A stretch of DNA of 64,000 nt from Phytophthora sp. 'mugwort' (taxonomy: Eukaryota > Oomycota > Peronosporomycetes > Peronosporales > Peronosporaceae). Positions 40,969 to 49,770 of the stretch are shown here, in pieces (the first letter of the stretch is position 1; each line of letters opens with the position of its first letter). The stretch lies in contig JAUCEF010000007.1 in NCBI GenBank assembly GCA_033558025.1, forward strand, positions 2,232,001 to 2,296,000. Direction: 5' to 3'. The notes under the pieces were generated by a model that did no database searches, had not been told where the DNA came from, and was given only the letters and a program-made list of their open reading frames with translations. Both the position numbers and the translations under genes were made by a program.

Positions 40969-41947
40969 TTACACCTTGAAGCCACGGGATTTCCTGCGAC
41001 CACGAGCACGCTCAAATTTGCGGCCCGTGCTGCGGACGTACGGCTTAACGTGGTCGTGCGTGTGCACCGACTCGAGCGTCGACTTGTGGCCGAAGTGGGC
41101 GTACACGCCACGGGCCTTGCGAGCGCCGCGGAGCAGCACCGTGTTGGTGCCCTTGGGGGCACGCAGAGCCAGCTGGTCGAAGCTCAGGCACTCACCGCCA
41201 GCCTTGACGATGCGAGCGCGGGCCGTCTCAGTGAAGTTCAGAGCGACGACCGAGAGCTTGGGGGTGTCCAGAAGACGAATGTCGTCCGTGACCGTGCCCA
41301 CCACGACAGCGATCTTGCCCTCGTGCTTCTTCATGAAGCGAGCAACCTTGCCCAGGGACAGAGGAGCCTGGTTCGTGTTACTCTGGTAAAGACGACGAAG
41401 CACGATGTCGTTGAACTTGGCGTCCGTGCGACGAGCCAAGAAGCGGTACAGGCGCACCAGAAGGTTCAGGTACACATTGTCCGACTTGGGGTTCGTGCGG
41501 TTCTTCTTGCCGACGACCTTGCCACCAGCGACAAGATCAATACCCTGCACGAGTCAATATAGTACACATTTACAGCCTGTTAGCACCGCGTTCATGAGGG
41601 GAAGTTCTTGCTGGGCCTGTATATCGAGTGGAGATGGTCGTCTGTAGCTATTTGCTGCCTGTGTGTCTGTCTGTCAAGGCTGCGCTCTCCCGTTCGCGTT
41701 ATCCTGTCGACCTGCTTTGTCGTCCTCATAGTTCGTCTCGCTTAAGAGTCTAGTGGTTAAAAATCCACTGTGCGGTCGCGTCGCTGGAGTCGAGAGGATG
41801 CGAGCGAGCGCTCGAGAGACAGATGCACCTGCAGTGCTTACGCTTTAAGCCAGCGAGCAAGCTAATGCTGCGTGCAAAGCGACCATCTCCATTGTAGCGC
41901 CTGTATTGGCGCTAGCCTCGTATCAATCGCCAGAAGTAACGTACCAT
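40969..41947 (-). CDS. RPL18: 60S ribosomal protein eL18
   Basis: The main exon (40969-41544) encodes [16 protein letters not shown] onward through [20 protein letters not shown] to the end [20 protein letters not shown]. This is a full eL18 except for its initiator methionine. eL18 proteins begin MGIDL, and the exon opens exactly at the Gly. A coding exon consisting only of ATG is placed at 41945-41947, followed by the strong donor GTACGT; the intron 41545-41944 is 400 bp, far longer than others here. The total is 192 aa. eL18 is a structural protein of the large subunit. The body is certain; the position of the ATG exon is inferred from the donor and an initiator-like element just upstream. 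Confidence 0.93.
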
Positions 41948-42329
41948 ATTGCTAGTCTTAAAATTGAAACTTGATGAAGACGGCGCCGCAAAAAGACTGC
42001 CGAGGGCTCGTGCCGGCGCTGGGGAACCAACCACGCGGGGGAGGCCACTGGTTGGCTGGCTGGGCCTGACTGCTTCATGCGACGTTCAAGCAACCTCATT
42101 TTTTTGATGTATAAGCGCGCTTGATCGACCGCTTAAAACCACATCATTGTGTACGTATACACCATAGATGTGCGCGTGGTGTGCCACTTGGCTGACGTTG
42201 CATGGAGACGTCGTTGATCTGCTGGTCCGCATCGCGTCGAGCGTGTTTCCCTGTTGCGACAACGCGAGCCACAGAGCGCCTTGACCACCCGAACGCACCT
42301 CGCCGCTCTTTACCACCACCTTCAACCCC
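41948..42329. other. Divergent promoter region between eL18 and the fusion gene
   Basis: 382 bp between two divergent starts. Apart from the initiator-like element near eL18, a T-rich CTCATTTTTTT stretch at ~42096 could be a start-site element for the plus-strand gene. I see no gene. Confidence 0.5.
41960..41970 (-). promoter_or_regulatory. Initiator-flanking element TTTCAATTTT upstream of eL18
   Basis: On the minus strand this reads TTTCAATTTT, matching the CAWTTT part described for oomycete initiator/flanking elements, 13 bases before the predicted ATG exon. It supports that start but is only a motif match. Confidence 0.4.
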
Positions 42330-44072
42330 ATGACCGCCTTCACCCACGTCCCGCTTGAGTGTGTCTACGAGCGTCTTGATGCCAGTCCAGCGCTCTCCAC
42401 TAACCATGCTTAGCTGTATTGCAGACACAAGAAGGTTCCGATGCAGGAGCTGCCCGAGGAAGTGGCCAAGGACCTGGCCATGGTCGTTGCACGTCAGGAG
42501 AACATCGACATCTCGCTGTTGCAGAAGCGCATCCTCGCTGGCGGCCGTGAGCTCTGGGACCCAGCCACCCAGAAGAACAACGTGCCCGTACGTCGCGCTG
42601 GCCACGACACGTGGGGCATCGGCAAGGTCGTCTTCGTCTTCTGTGACGACTACCTCAAGAACGTGTTCACGTTCCCGTGGTTCCATTCGTGGCAGAAGGA
42701 ACTCGCCCCCATCTTCGCTCAGATCGACATCCCCGTGACCCGGATAGTGCGCTGCATCCTGGCGTCCATGCCGCCTGGAGCCGACATCCCCGTGCACCAC
42801 GACACTGGCTCTTGGGTGCACTTTACGCACCGCATGCACATTCCCGTGTTCACGAGCCCCGATATTGATTTCATGGTGGGTCCCAACGACCACAAGATGC
42901 AGCGCTACGAATTCAAGCAGGGCAACCTTTACGAGCTCAATAACATCAGTCGCCATCGTGTCAAGAACAACTGGGACCAGCACCGTGTCCACATGATCTT
43001 TGACTACGTCGACGAAGGGTTCCCGCTTAACCGCCTGGAACTCAAGCAGGGCACGGTCGTCTGGCAGACGCGTCGCTCCGTGGACCTGTCTACAGATTAC
43101 GGCAAGCGCATCCCGCCCTCGTTCGTCGTCATCGGCTCGCAGAAGGCTGGCACCACGTCACTGTACGACTACATCCTCCAGCATGACCTTGTGTGGCCTG
43201 CCATGCGCAAGGAGACCCACTACTTCGACTGGCGGTGGAATAAGGAGCTGCCCGACGCGTCGACGCCCGAGGGCGCCCAGAAGCACCTTCGCTACTACGA
43301 GAACACGTTTCTGGAGAGGAAGATCCTGTACCGATTCCCGTCACTGATGTCGGGTGAAGCTACGCCCAGCTATATGCTTGGTGGAAAGACAGTGATCAAC
43401 CGCATGAAGCAGGTGATCCCGCACTGTCGCAAGATCCTCGCTATTATGCGCAACCCTGTGGAGCGTGCGTACTCACATTACTCGATGACCGCCGACATGG
43501 AGGGCTCGGATGAGCAAAAGCGCAACCGTGGCCATCATCACCTCAAAAACCGCAATTTCGAGCAGCTTGTCGACGACGAACTCGAGGAACTTGCGAAGCT
43601 TGGCGTGCACCCAGACATGGCCTTCGACGAGTTCGATGAAAAGGTCATGCGCCAGCGTCTTGACTTTGACCACGGCGCTCACTCGTTCGTAGCACGTGGG
43701 CTGTATGCGCTGCAGCTCGCAGGTTGGATCGAGGCGTACGGAAAAGAGAGCGTGCTGCTGCTCACGCTGGACGAATTCAAGACTACAGAGAACCTCCACG
43801 TATGGTGACTATTGCTTGCTGTCTTGTCTTCCTTTTTATTGTCGTATTCTGCTACTAACTGGCTTAGGATGTTGTTGTCTTTCTTGCAGGCCACGATGGA
43901 CAAGGTGTTTACCTTCTTGGACCTGCCATACCACCGTATCATGGACACTTCAGCGAAGAATACGCGCAAGTACGACCCCATCGACGACGCTGTCCGTACC
44001 AAACTGGCTGCCTTCTACGCGCCATACAACGAGAAGCTTTATGCGATTCTCGGCCGAGACATGGGCTGGTAA
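42330..44072 (+). CDS. Aspartyl/asparaginyl beta-hydroxylase-like domain fused to a sulfotransferase
   Basis: Exons are 42330-42358, 42425-43799 and 43890-44072, giving 528 aa. The first intron (66 bp, with a CTAAC branch site) is inferred; without it the start is the ATG at 42441. Residues ~60-215 fit the Asp/Asn beta-hydroxylase fold: IPVHHDTGSWVHFTHRMHIP with an iron-type His at 134/135, then NNISRHRVKN and HRVHMIFDYV with the second His and the 2-oxoglutarate Arg. Residues ~235-528 form a PAPS-dependent sulfotransferase. The 5'-phosphosulfate loop is PPSFVVIGSQKAGTTSLYDY (~240), the 3'-phosphate motif is MRNPVERAYSHYSM (~352), and the protein ends AFYAPYNEKLYAILGRDMGW. There is no signal peptide or membrane anchor. 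Substrates are unknown. Both active sites look intact. Confidence 0.87.
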
Positions 44073-44120
44073 ACCAAGACCCGGTTCGCCTTTAGAATGG
44101 TCGACTGATATATCTTGATG

Positions 44121-46874
44121 TCACTGTTTCTGAGGTCTTTTCAACACAATCTCCGTCTCGGTTTGTTCACGAAACAAATGTCGCTGGAATTCCATGTCCA
44201 CTTGCTCCCCTTGTCGTTGTGCGCTTCTGTCAGCTTTCCTGACGTGCGCAGCTTGGGATTTGCACAGGAAAACCAGCTTTTGTAGCTCCTGCACACGTTT
44301 CCGAAGACTCTCGTTCCCACCACTGACAAGGATTGCTTGGTATTCCTCGCGTCGTCGCTCCACTTCAGCCTGAAGCTGCTGTAACTTGCTCTTCTGCTTG
44401 TCAATCTGCTTCGTGAGGTACTCACATACTGCCGCTGAGGATGAACTTGACGCTCGTGTTGCAGCTAGCCGACGAGGATCTTCGTCGCTCTCGTCTCGCA
44501 GGATCTGAATGGCAATTTGTAGCTGTCGGAGTTGTTGGTGAGCTTGATAGCACGCCCAATGCTCTTCCTCTTCACGCGACAGTTCCAGTGCTTTTTGTCT
44601 CCTCTTCATCTCGTGCGCTGCCTTCTGAGCTTGGATCGCATTCTTCTTGTCCATTTGCCGGTGAAAGAGCTGGGTCGTCATCGCGTGCTCCCATTTAAAC
44701 TGCTGGTCACTCGTCTCCTTGTCAAGTTCGACTTCCTGCTGATTAAGAGCCTTCAACTCTTGGCTTAACTTTTGTTTCTCGGCTTGGAGGCGACTTCGAT
44801 GCTGCGTTAGCAGTTCCCATTCTTGCTCCTTGCGGGTCTTCGCGCCGTCTTCGTGGTCGTTTTTCTTGCGCTGATGCTGTGTCTTAGACGAGCTTTGCTT
44901 GAGAGTTTTCCGCTGTGCAGGTAGTGTCTTCGCAGTCGAGCTTCCCAATGTAACAGCAGCACGGAGTAGGCAATCGCGTACGTGCTGGTCCTTCTTGTTG
45001 AGGATATCGCAGCGGAGTACGCTCTTGTGCAGTGTATTCACTTGAATTTGTAGTCGAGCCACCGCTTCCTGGAGCTCCGTGACTTCGTCCACTAGTGCAT
45101 GTTGCTGCTGGTATGTGGTCTGCGCCTTTTCCATGACAAAGTCGAGCTCTACTTGGCGTTGCCATCGCTTCTCCTGGGCATGCACCTTGTCTCGATTCAT
45201 GTAGTCAAAGTTGGTGCTGTCTTTTGGCTCAGCTGCAGTCCAGCGACGAACCTTGTCGGGGTCGTCACTGCCGAGGATGTTCTGCAGCCTCTTGCCGATC
45301 CCCTTGTTCTCTTCAGCCACTTGTTGCACAAACCTGGTCCGATTGATCCCTGAATGAGCCTTGTGTCCGTGTTTTCTTGCTCCGTGCTGAGCTGGCGTCA
45401 GCTGTTTCGTTTCCTGGGCCTTGGCTTGCGCTGATAGACGAGTGCGACGAGCCTCTTTCCACTCCAATTGTCTGGCAAAAGACCGGTTCTCCTTCGCGAC
45501 CTGCTTCTCAAAGCGCCGACGATTGATACAGCTACTACTTGTTCGAGCGGGGATTGTCCTCTTGGCACTTGGAGCCTTTTCTTGTCGTCTACATGATGAG
45601 GTTTGAGCTGATGTTGACGCACTGGGCACGCTGCTCACTGAACGGACTATCTTGGGCTTCGTCTCGTATGTTGGAATGAACCTGAGCGACACGACCAAAC
45701 TCGGAGCTTCTGCCCGTTCATCGTCAAGCAGACTTCGTGTCGATACATTGCCGTCTCCTAGACGTTTACCACTGCGTGATCGGAGCTCAAGAGCACGCGT
45801 TGTGAACGGAATAGTCAATAAATCTTGCAAAAGCCGTCGCAGTGATAGCATTGCCTGACCGATATGTTCCTTTACCCCATTGCCGTCCGCTCCTGAGACT
45901 GAAAAGACCGTGAAAAGCACGTCGCCTGGAAGCTCATGCCCCGCACGTTTCGTCGTAGGAGACACAATTCGAGGCAGCAGTTCAAGTTGAAACTCGCCGT
46001 CGCCGCGAGCTTCATGTGAACGGCTGCTTCGTACGGTGTCTCGACTCGAAAACTCTTCTCTCCACACGGGATTGTCAGCGTCTTGAACGATACTTGTGGT
46101 TGTGAGTGTCTCCTTGCATCGAAGCATGGCACTTGAGTTTGTGGTATCGCCAGCCTCGACAAAAGAGACCCTGACAAAGGCATTGGGAGCCTGCGATCGA
46201 CTGGTTTGGAGACCGGTAGCGCGTAGAATTCTACCTTGCAGAAAACCTTTTACTGGAACGGGTAGCAGCGTCCTCGTGGCGGAAAGTTGGTGGGTGTCTC
46301 TCGTCTCAGTTGCGATTTTCGTGAAGGTTTGCGGCATATCCGAGTCTGCGTCGGATTGTTCGCCATCACTGACGTCGCCAGCTTCACCTTGACTGGTATT
46401 CTCTTCGCGGTCGTATTTACTCTCGGACGGGATAGTATCATGCTGATCTACCTCCTTTTCTTCGTGCTGGTAGGTAGTATCGACGTCGCTCTCATTGAAT
46501 GCTTCTAGTTGTGGGGTGAGCTCAGGGACGTCCGCAACTCTGGCCTCTAAAATACTAGCTTCGGTTGTTTTGGGGCTCTCACGTTGCTCATTGTCGTCAT
46601 AGTTGCTTCCGGGTGATACTGGAGGCTCCATCATTTCAGGGGCTTGATCACGATCTCTCTCCACACGCAGCTCGTCATAGTTCGCAGTGGTCCGAGCCTC
46701 TTCTTCCCCTTCGAACAGCATCGGTTGTCTCTTCGGTTCCCATCGTTCATCGCCGTCGTCATAGACAACATAGTATCCTTGATATTCCTCGTACTCACGC
46801 ACAATACCGTCAAACCATTCCTCCTCTTCGGTCCAGTACACTCGAACTCGTCTCCCCACTCGCTCCTGGACCAT
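44121..46874 (-). CDS. Tudor-like / C2-like / coiled-coil protein
   Basis: A single exon encodes 917 aa. Residues ~7-50 resemble a Tudor/PWWP-type barrel (VRVYWTEEEEWFDGIVREY, then YYVVYDDGDERWE). An acidic linker leads to a C2-like beta-sandwich at ~207-375 (LQGRILRATGLQTSRSQAPN, DADNPVWREEF, VLFTVFSVSGADG). Two related motifs then appear, INRRRFEKQVAKENRSFARQ and INRTRFVQQVAEENKGIGKR. The last ~350 residues are long coiled coils rich in Gln/Lys/Glu. This suggests a cytoskeletal or ciliary scaffold, but that is inference. Its stop codon is only 48 bp from that of the convergent hydroxylase-sulfotransferase gene. Confidence 0.82.
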   Translation of the reverse strand: MVQERVGRRVRVYWTEEEEWFDGIVREYEEYQGYYVVYDDGDERWEPKRQPMLFEGEEEARTTANYDELRVERDRDQAPEMMEPPVSPGSNYDDNEQRESPKTTEASILEARVADVPELTPQLEAFNESDVDTTYQHEEKEVDQHDTIPSESKYDREENTSQGEAGDVSDGEQSDADSDMPQTFTKIATETRDTHQLSATRTLLPVPVKGFLQGRILRATGLQTSRSQAPNAFVRVSFVEAGDTTNSSAMLRCKETLTTTSIVQDADNPVWREEFSSRDTVRSSRSHEARGDGEFQLELLPRIVSPTTKRAGHELPGDVLFTVFSVSGADGNGVKEHIGQAMLSLRRLLQDLLTIPFTTRALELRSRSGKRLGDGNVSTRSLLDDERAEAPSLVVSLRFIPTYETKPKIVRSVSSVPSASTSAQTSSCRRQEKAPSAKRTIPARTSSSCINRRRFEKQVAKENRSFARQLEWKEARRTRLSAQAKAQETKQLTPAQHGARKHGHKAHSGINRTRFVQQVAEENKGIGKRLQNILGSDDPDKVRRWTAAEPKDSTNFDYMNRDKVHAQEKRWQRQVELDFVMEKAQTTYQQQHALVDEVTELQEAVARLQIQVNTLHKSVLRCDILNKKDQHVRDCLLRAAVTLGSSTAKTLPAQRKTLKQSSSKTQHQRKKNDHEDGAKTRKEQEWELLTQHRSRLQAEKQKLSQELKALNQQEVELDKETSDQQFKWEHAMTTQLFHRQMDKKNAIQAQKAAHEMKRRQKALELSREEEEHWACYQAHQQLRQLQIAIQILRDESDEDPRRLAATRASSSSSAAVCEYLTKQIDKQKSKLQQLQAEVERRREEYQAILVSGGNESLRKRVQELQKLVFLCKSQAAHVRKADRSAQRQGEQVDMEFQRHLFREQTETEIVLKRPQKQ

Positions 46875-47236
46875 GCTTCACGTTGACTCGAAGCCTAAAA
46901 TTCCGTCACCACGGCCTCGAAACCTCATGCCGATCTCGAAACGACCAGTGGTTTATCTTGAAAAGCTTCTAGAGAGCCCCATATAGGCACATCCAGTTAT
47001 TCCTGTTCAACTAAGCCGACTACAAGGCGATGAACTACAGCGATAAACCTATCCAGACGTTGGTATTCTTGGCAGGGTTCTTGTCCGGAGCATCATGCCA
47101 TGCTTCCTTATTAGCCTCGACGGCTAACCTTGGCTCGATGCAGCATTCACTTTTGCTTTCGCCTTTCAAAGCCTCGACCCCCGTCACGTGCGTCCTTCGG
47201 TAGAACGCTTAAAGTCGTCTCACGTCGTAATTCGCC
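46875..47236. other. Divergent promoter region
   Basis: 362 bp between two divergent starts. A CATTCACTTTTG stretch at ~47144 is initiator-like for the kinase gene. I see no gene. Confidence 0.5.
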
Positions 47237-49678
47237 ATGGATTTCTCGAGACGTATGAAGGATTTGATCCTGCCGCCGTCACCTCCGACCATCAAGCCGA
47301 GCGCCAACTCTGCCGGGGCGGCCACGACGACGACAGTGCAATTAACTGGTGCCATGGCAGCTCCTCTGGCCATGAACATACTCGACCTGAATGAGCACAA
47401 GGGCGTTCGTCGTGCGCCGATCAAGGAAGATGCCGTCGAGCCTGGGGACCTAGATAGCAGCCAGCACGTCCGCGTGCCCAAGAACAACCAGACCCGTGCC
47501 ATGATCACCAAAGCCCTCAAGGCCCACTACCTCTTCAGCTCGCTGGACCAGGGCGAGATCGACGAGATGATCGATGTCATGGCCATGGTCACCATCCAGG
47601 CCGGCGACGCCGTTATCGCGCAGGGAACGTCGGGCAAATGCTTCTACGTACTGGAAAGCGGTCACTGCGACATTGTCATCGACGGCAAGCTCGTGGGCAC
47701 GTACACGAACGGCGACGCGTTCGGTGAGCTCGCGTTGCTCTACAATTGTCCTCGCGCTGCTACGATCCGTGCCACGACGGGGTGCATCCTCTGGACGGTG
47801 GAGCGCACAACGTTCCGCAAGATCATGGCCACCACGGCTTCGGCCACGCAACTCGCGCGCGTCAACTTCCTTAAAAACGTCGAGTTGCTGCAGCGTCTGA
47901 GCAACAACCAGCTGCAAAAAGTGGCGGCGGCGCTCAAGCTGCAGCGCTTTAACGACGGGGAATACATTATCCGGCAGGGCGACGACGGCAACACCTTCTA
48001 CATTATCGTCGAAGGCACCGTGCGCTGCACGTCCCGCACAAGCGGCAGCGACGAAGCTGAAGTCAAGGAGCTCATGACACTTCAGCGCGGCAATTACTTC
48101 GGCGAAATGGCGCTCGTCCTCAACGAGCCGCGCCAGGCCAACTGCATCGCGGTTGGGCCCGTCGACTGCTACGTCATGGACCGCGCGGAATTCACCAAGC
48201 TGCTGGGGCCGCTTCGGTCCCTGATCGACCGGCAGATGCGTATCCGCGTCCTGCGCAGCGTGCCGCTCCTGTCGTCGCTTACGGACGATGAACTTGACAT
48301 TCTTGCCCACGCGCTCAACGTCGTGTCGTTCGAAGACAAGAGCACCATTATCAAGGAGGGCGACGGCGCCGACACGTTCTACATGATCTCGGACGGCAAA
48401 GTGAGCGTCCGCAAGTCGGGCTTCGAGATCATGCAGCTCCGTTCGGGTGAGTTCTTCGGTGAACGTGCTCTCCTCGCTAACGAACCCCGTGCCGCCGACT
48501 GCGTCGCAATCGGCCGTGTGGAATGCCTCGCGCTTCAACGCGCGGCGTTCGAGAAGCTCCTGGGCAAGCTCGACCACATCATGCAGCGGGAAATTCAGCG
48601 CCAGCAGCTTGTCCAGCAGTCCGTTCTGGGCGGCAGGAGTGAGCTTCGCACGGGAGCTGCCACATCGCCGGCCAAGACGATCCTGTACAAGGACCTCGAC
48701 AAGATCCGTACAATCGGCACGGGCACGTTCGGGCGCGTCATTATCGTCCGTCACCGCCCCACGGACCAGGCGTACGCCCTCAAGTGCATGTCCAAAGCTC
48801 TGGTCGTTGAGACCCACCAGCAAAAGAACGTCATGTACGAGAAGGGCATCATTGCCGAATGTGACCACCCGTTCATCCTCAAGCTGTACGAAACGTACCA
48901 GGACACCAACCAGCTTTACATGCTCTTCGAGCTTGTGCAGGGCGGGGAGCTCTGGAGTCTGCTCTACGAGAAAGCGTTCAAGGTGCCTAAGGGCGTCTGC
49001 GGCGCGTTCGACGTCCCGGCAGCCAGGTTCTACACGGCGAATGTGGTGGAAGCGCTCCGTTACCTCCAGAAAATGACGGTCGCGTACCGCGACTTGAAGC
49101 CCGAGAACCTCGTCATCGACAGTGCCGGATACCTCAAGATGGTCGACTTTGGCTTTGCCAAGCACGTGCCGTACTACCGCAACGGCACGCTCTACGAGCG
49201 CTCTTTCACGTTGTGCGGTACACCCGAGTATCTTGCTCCAGAGCTCGTCCTGAACAAGGGACACGGCAAGGCGGTGGATCACTGGGCGCTCGGGTGTCTG
49301 CTCTACGAACTCATTGCCGGTCGCACCCCGTTCCAGCACAATGACCAGAACAAAATCTTCGAGAAGATCCTCCAGGGCCGTGCCATGGTCAAGTTCCCGC
49401 CAAAGTTCGATCCGGATGCGAAGGATCTCGTCATAAAGCTACTGGAGACCAACCCGGCACTGCGCATCGGGTCTCTGGCTGGCGGTATGCAGGACGTGGT
49501 GACTCACCCGTTCTTCACGAACGCCAAGTTCGACTGGGCTGCTATGGTGAAGAAGACCATGAAGGCACCGTACACACCCGCCATCAAAGACGCCTTTGAC
49601 GCTGGGAACTTCGACGCCTACCCGGAAGACACCAAGATCCGGCCATTCACTGGCAGCGACACCTTCGACGGCTTCTAA
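47237..49678 (+). CDS. Cyclic-nucleotide-dependent protein kinase (PKG-like, three CNB domains)
   Basis: A single exon encodes 813 aa. Three cyclic-nucleotide-binding domains precede an AGC kinase in one chain, the PKG layout. The phosphate-binding cassettes are FGELALLYNCPRAATIRA (~162), FGEMALVLNEPRQANCIA (~288) and FGERALLANEPRAADCVA (~407). Each keeps the Glu and Arg that hold the ribose and phosphate. The kinase has the glycine loop IGTGTFGRV (~493), catalytic YRDLKPEN (Asp619), DFG (Asp637), and the activation loop TLCGTPEYLAPE. The C-terminal tail (FDAGNFDAYPEDTKIRP) is AGC-like. The N-terminal ~90 residues lack a clear leucine zipper. The position after Pro-Arg is Ala, Gln and Ala, not the Thr linked to cGMP preference. 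Strong codon bias suggests good expression. Confidence 0.95.
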   Translation: MDFSRRMKDLILPPSPPTIKPSANSAGAATTTTVQLTGAMAAPLAMNILDLNEHKGVRRAPIKEDAVEPGDLDSSQHVRVPKNNQTRAMITKALKAHYLFSSLDQGEIDEMIDVMAMVTIQAGDAVIAQGTSGKCFYVLESGHCDIVIDGKLVGTYTNGDAFGELALLYNCPRAATIRATTGCILWTVERTTFRKIMATTASATQLARVNFLKNVELLQRLSNNQLQKVAAALKLQRFNDGEYIIRQGDDGNTFYIIVEGTVRCTSRTSGSDEAEVKELMTLQRGNYFGEMALVLNEPRQANCIAVGPVDCYVMDRAEFTKLLGPLRSLIDRQMRIRVLRSVPLLSSLTDDELDILAHALNVVSFEDKSTIIKEGDGADTFYMISDGKVSVRKSGFEIMQLRSGEFFGERALLANEPRAADCVAIGRVECLALQRAAFEKLLGKLDHIMQREIQRQQLVQQSVLGGRSELRTGAATSPAKTILYKDLDKIRTIGTGTFGRVIIVRHRPTDQAYALKCMSKALVVETHQQKNVMYEKGIIAECDHPFILKLYETYQDTNQLYMLFELVQGGELWSLLYEKAFKVPKGVCGAFDVPAARFYTANVVEALRYLQKMTVAYRDLKPENLVIDSAGYLKMVDFGFAKHVPYYRNGTLYERSFTLCGTPEYLAPELVLNKGHGKAVDHWALGCLLYELIAGRTPFQHNDQNKIFEKILQGRAMVKFPPKFDPDAKDLVIKLLETNPALRIGSLAGGMQDVVTHPFFTNAKFDWAAMVKKTMKAPYTPAIKDAFDAGNFDAYPEDTKIRPFTGSDTFDGF

Positions 49679-49770
49679 AGAAGGTAAAACACGGCGTGAG
49701 AGCTTAGAACAAATCTCTATAATCTATCAGGCAGAACGCTGTGTACCAATAGACTTAAACTTCTCGTGTC

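Noticed and set aside
47450..49339. A 629-codon open frame antisense to the cyclic-nucleotide-dependent kinase
   Set aside because: Its frame mirrors the codon phase of a strongly GC3-biased gene, the translation is His/Arg/Val/Glu-rich without domains, and the kinase on the other strand is complete. It is a composition artefact.
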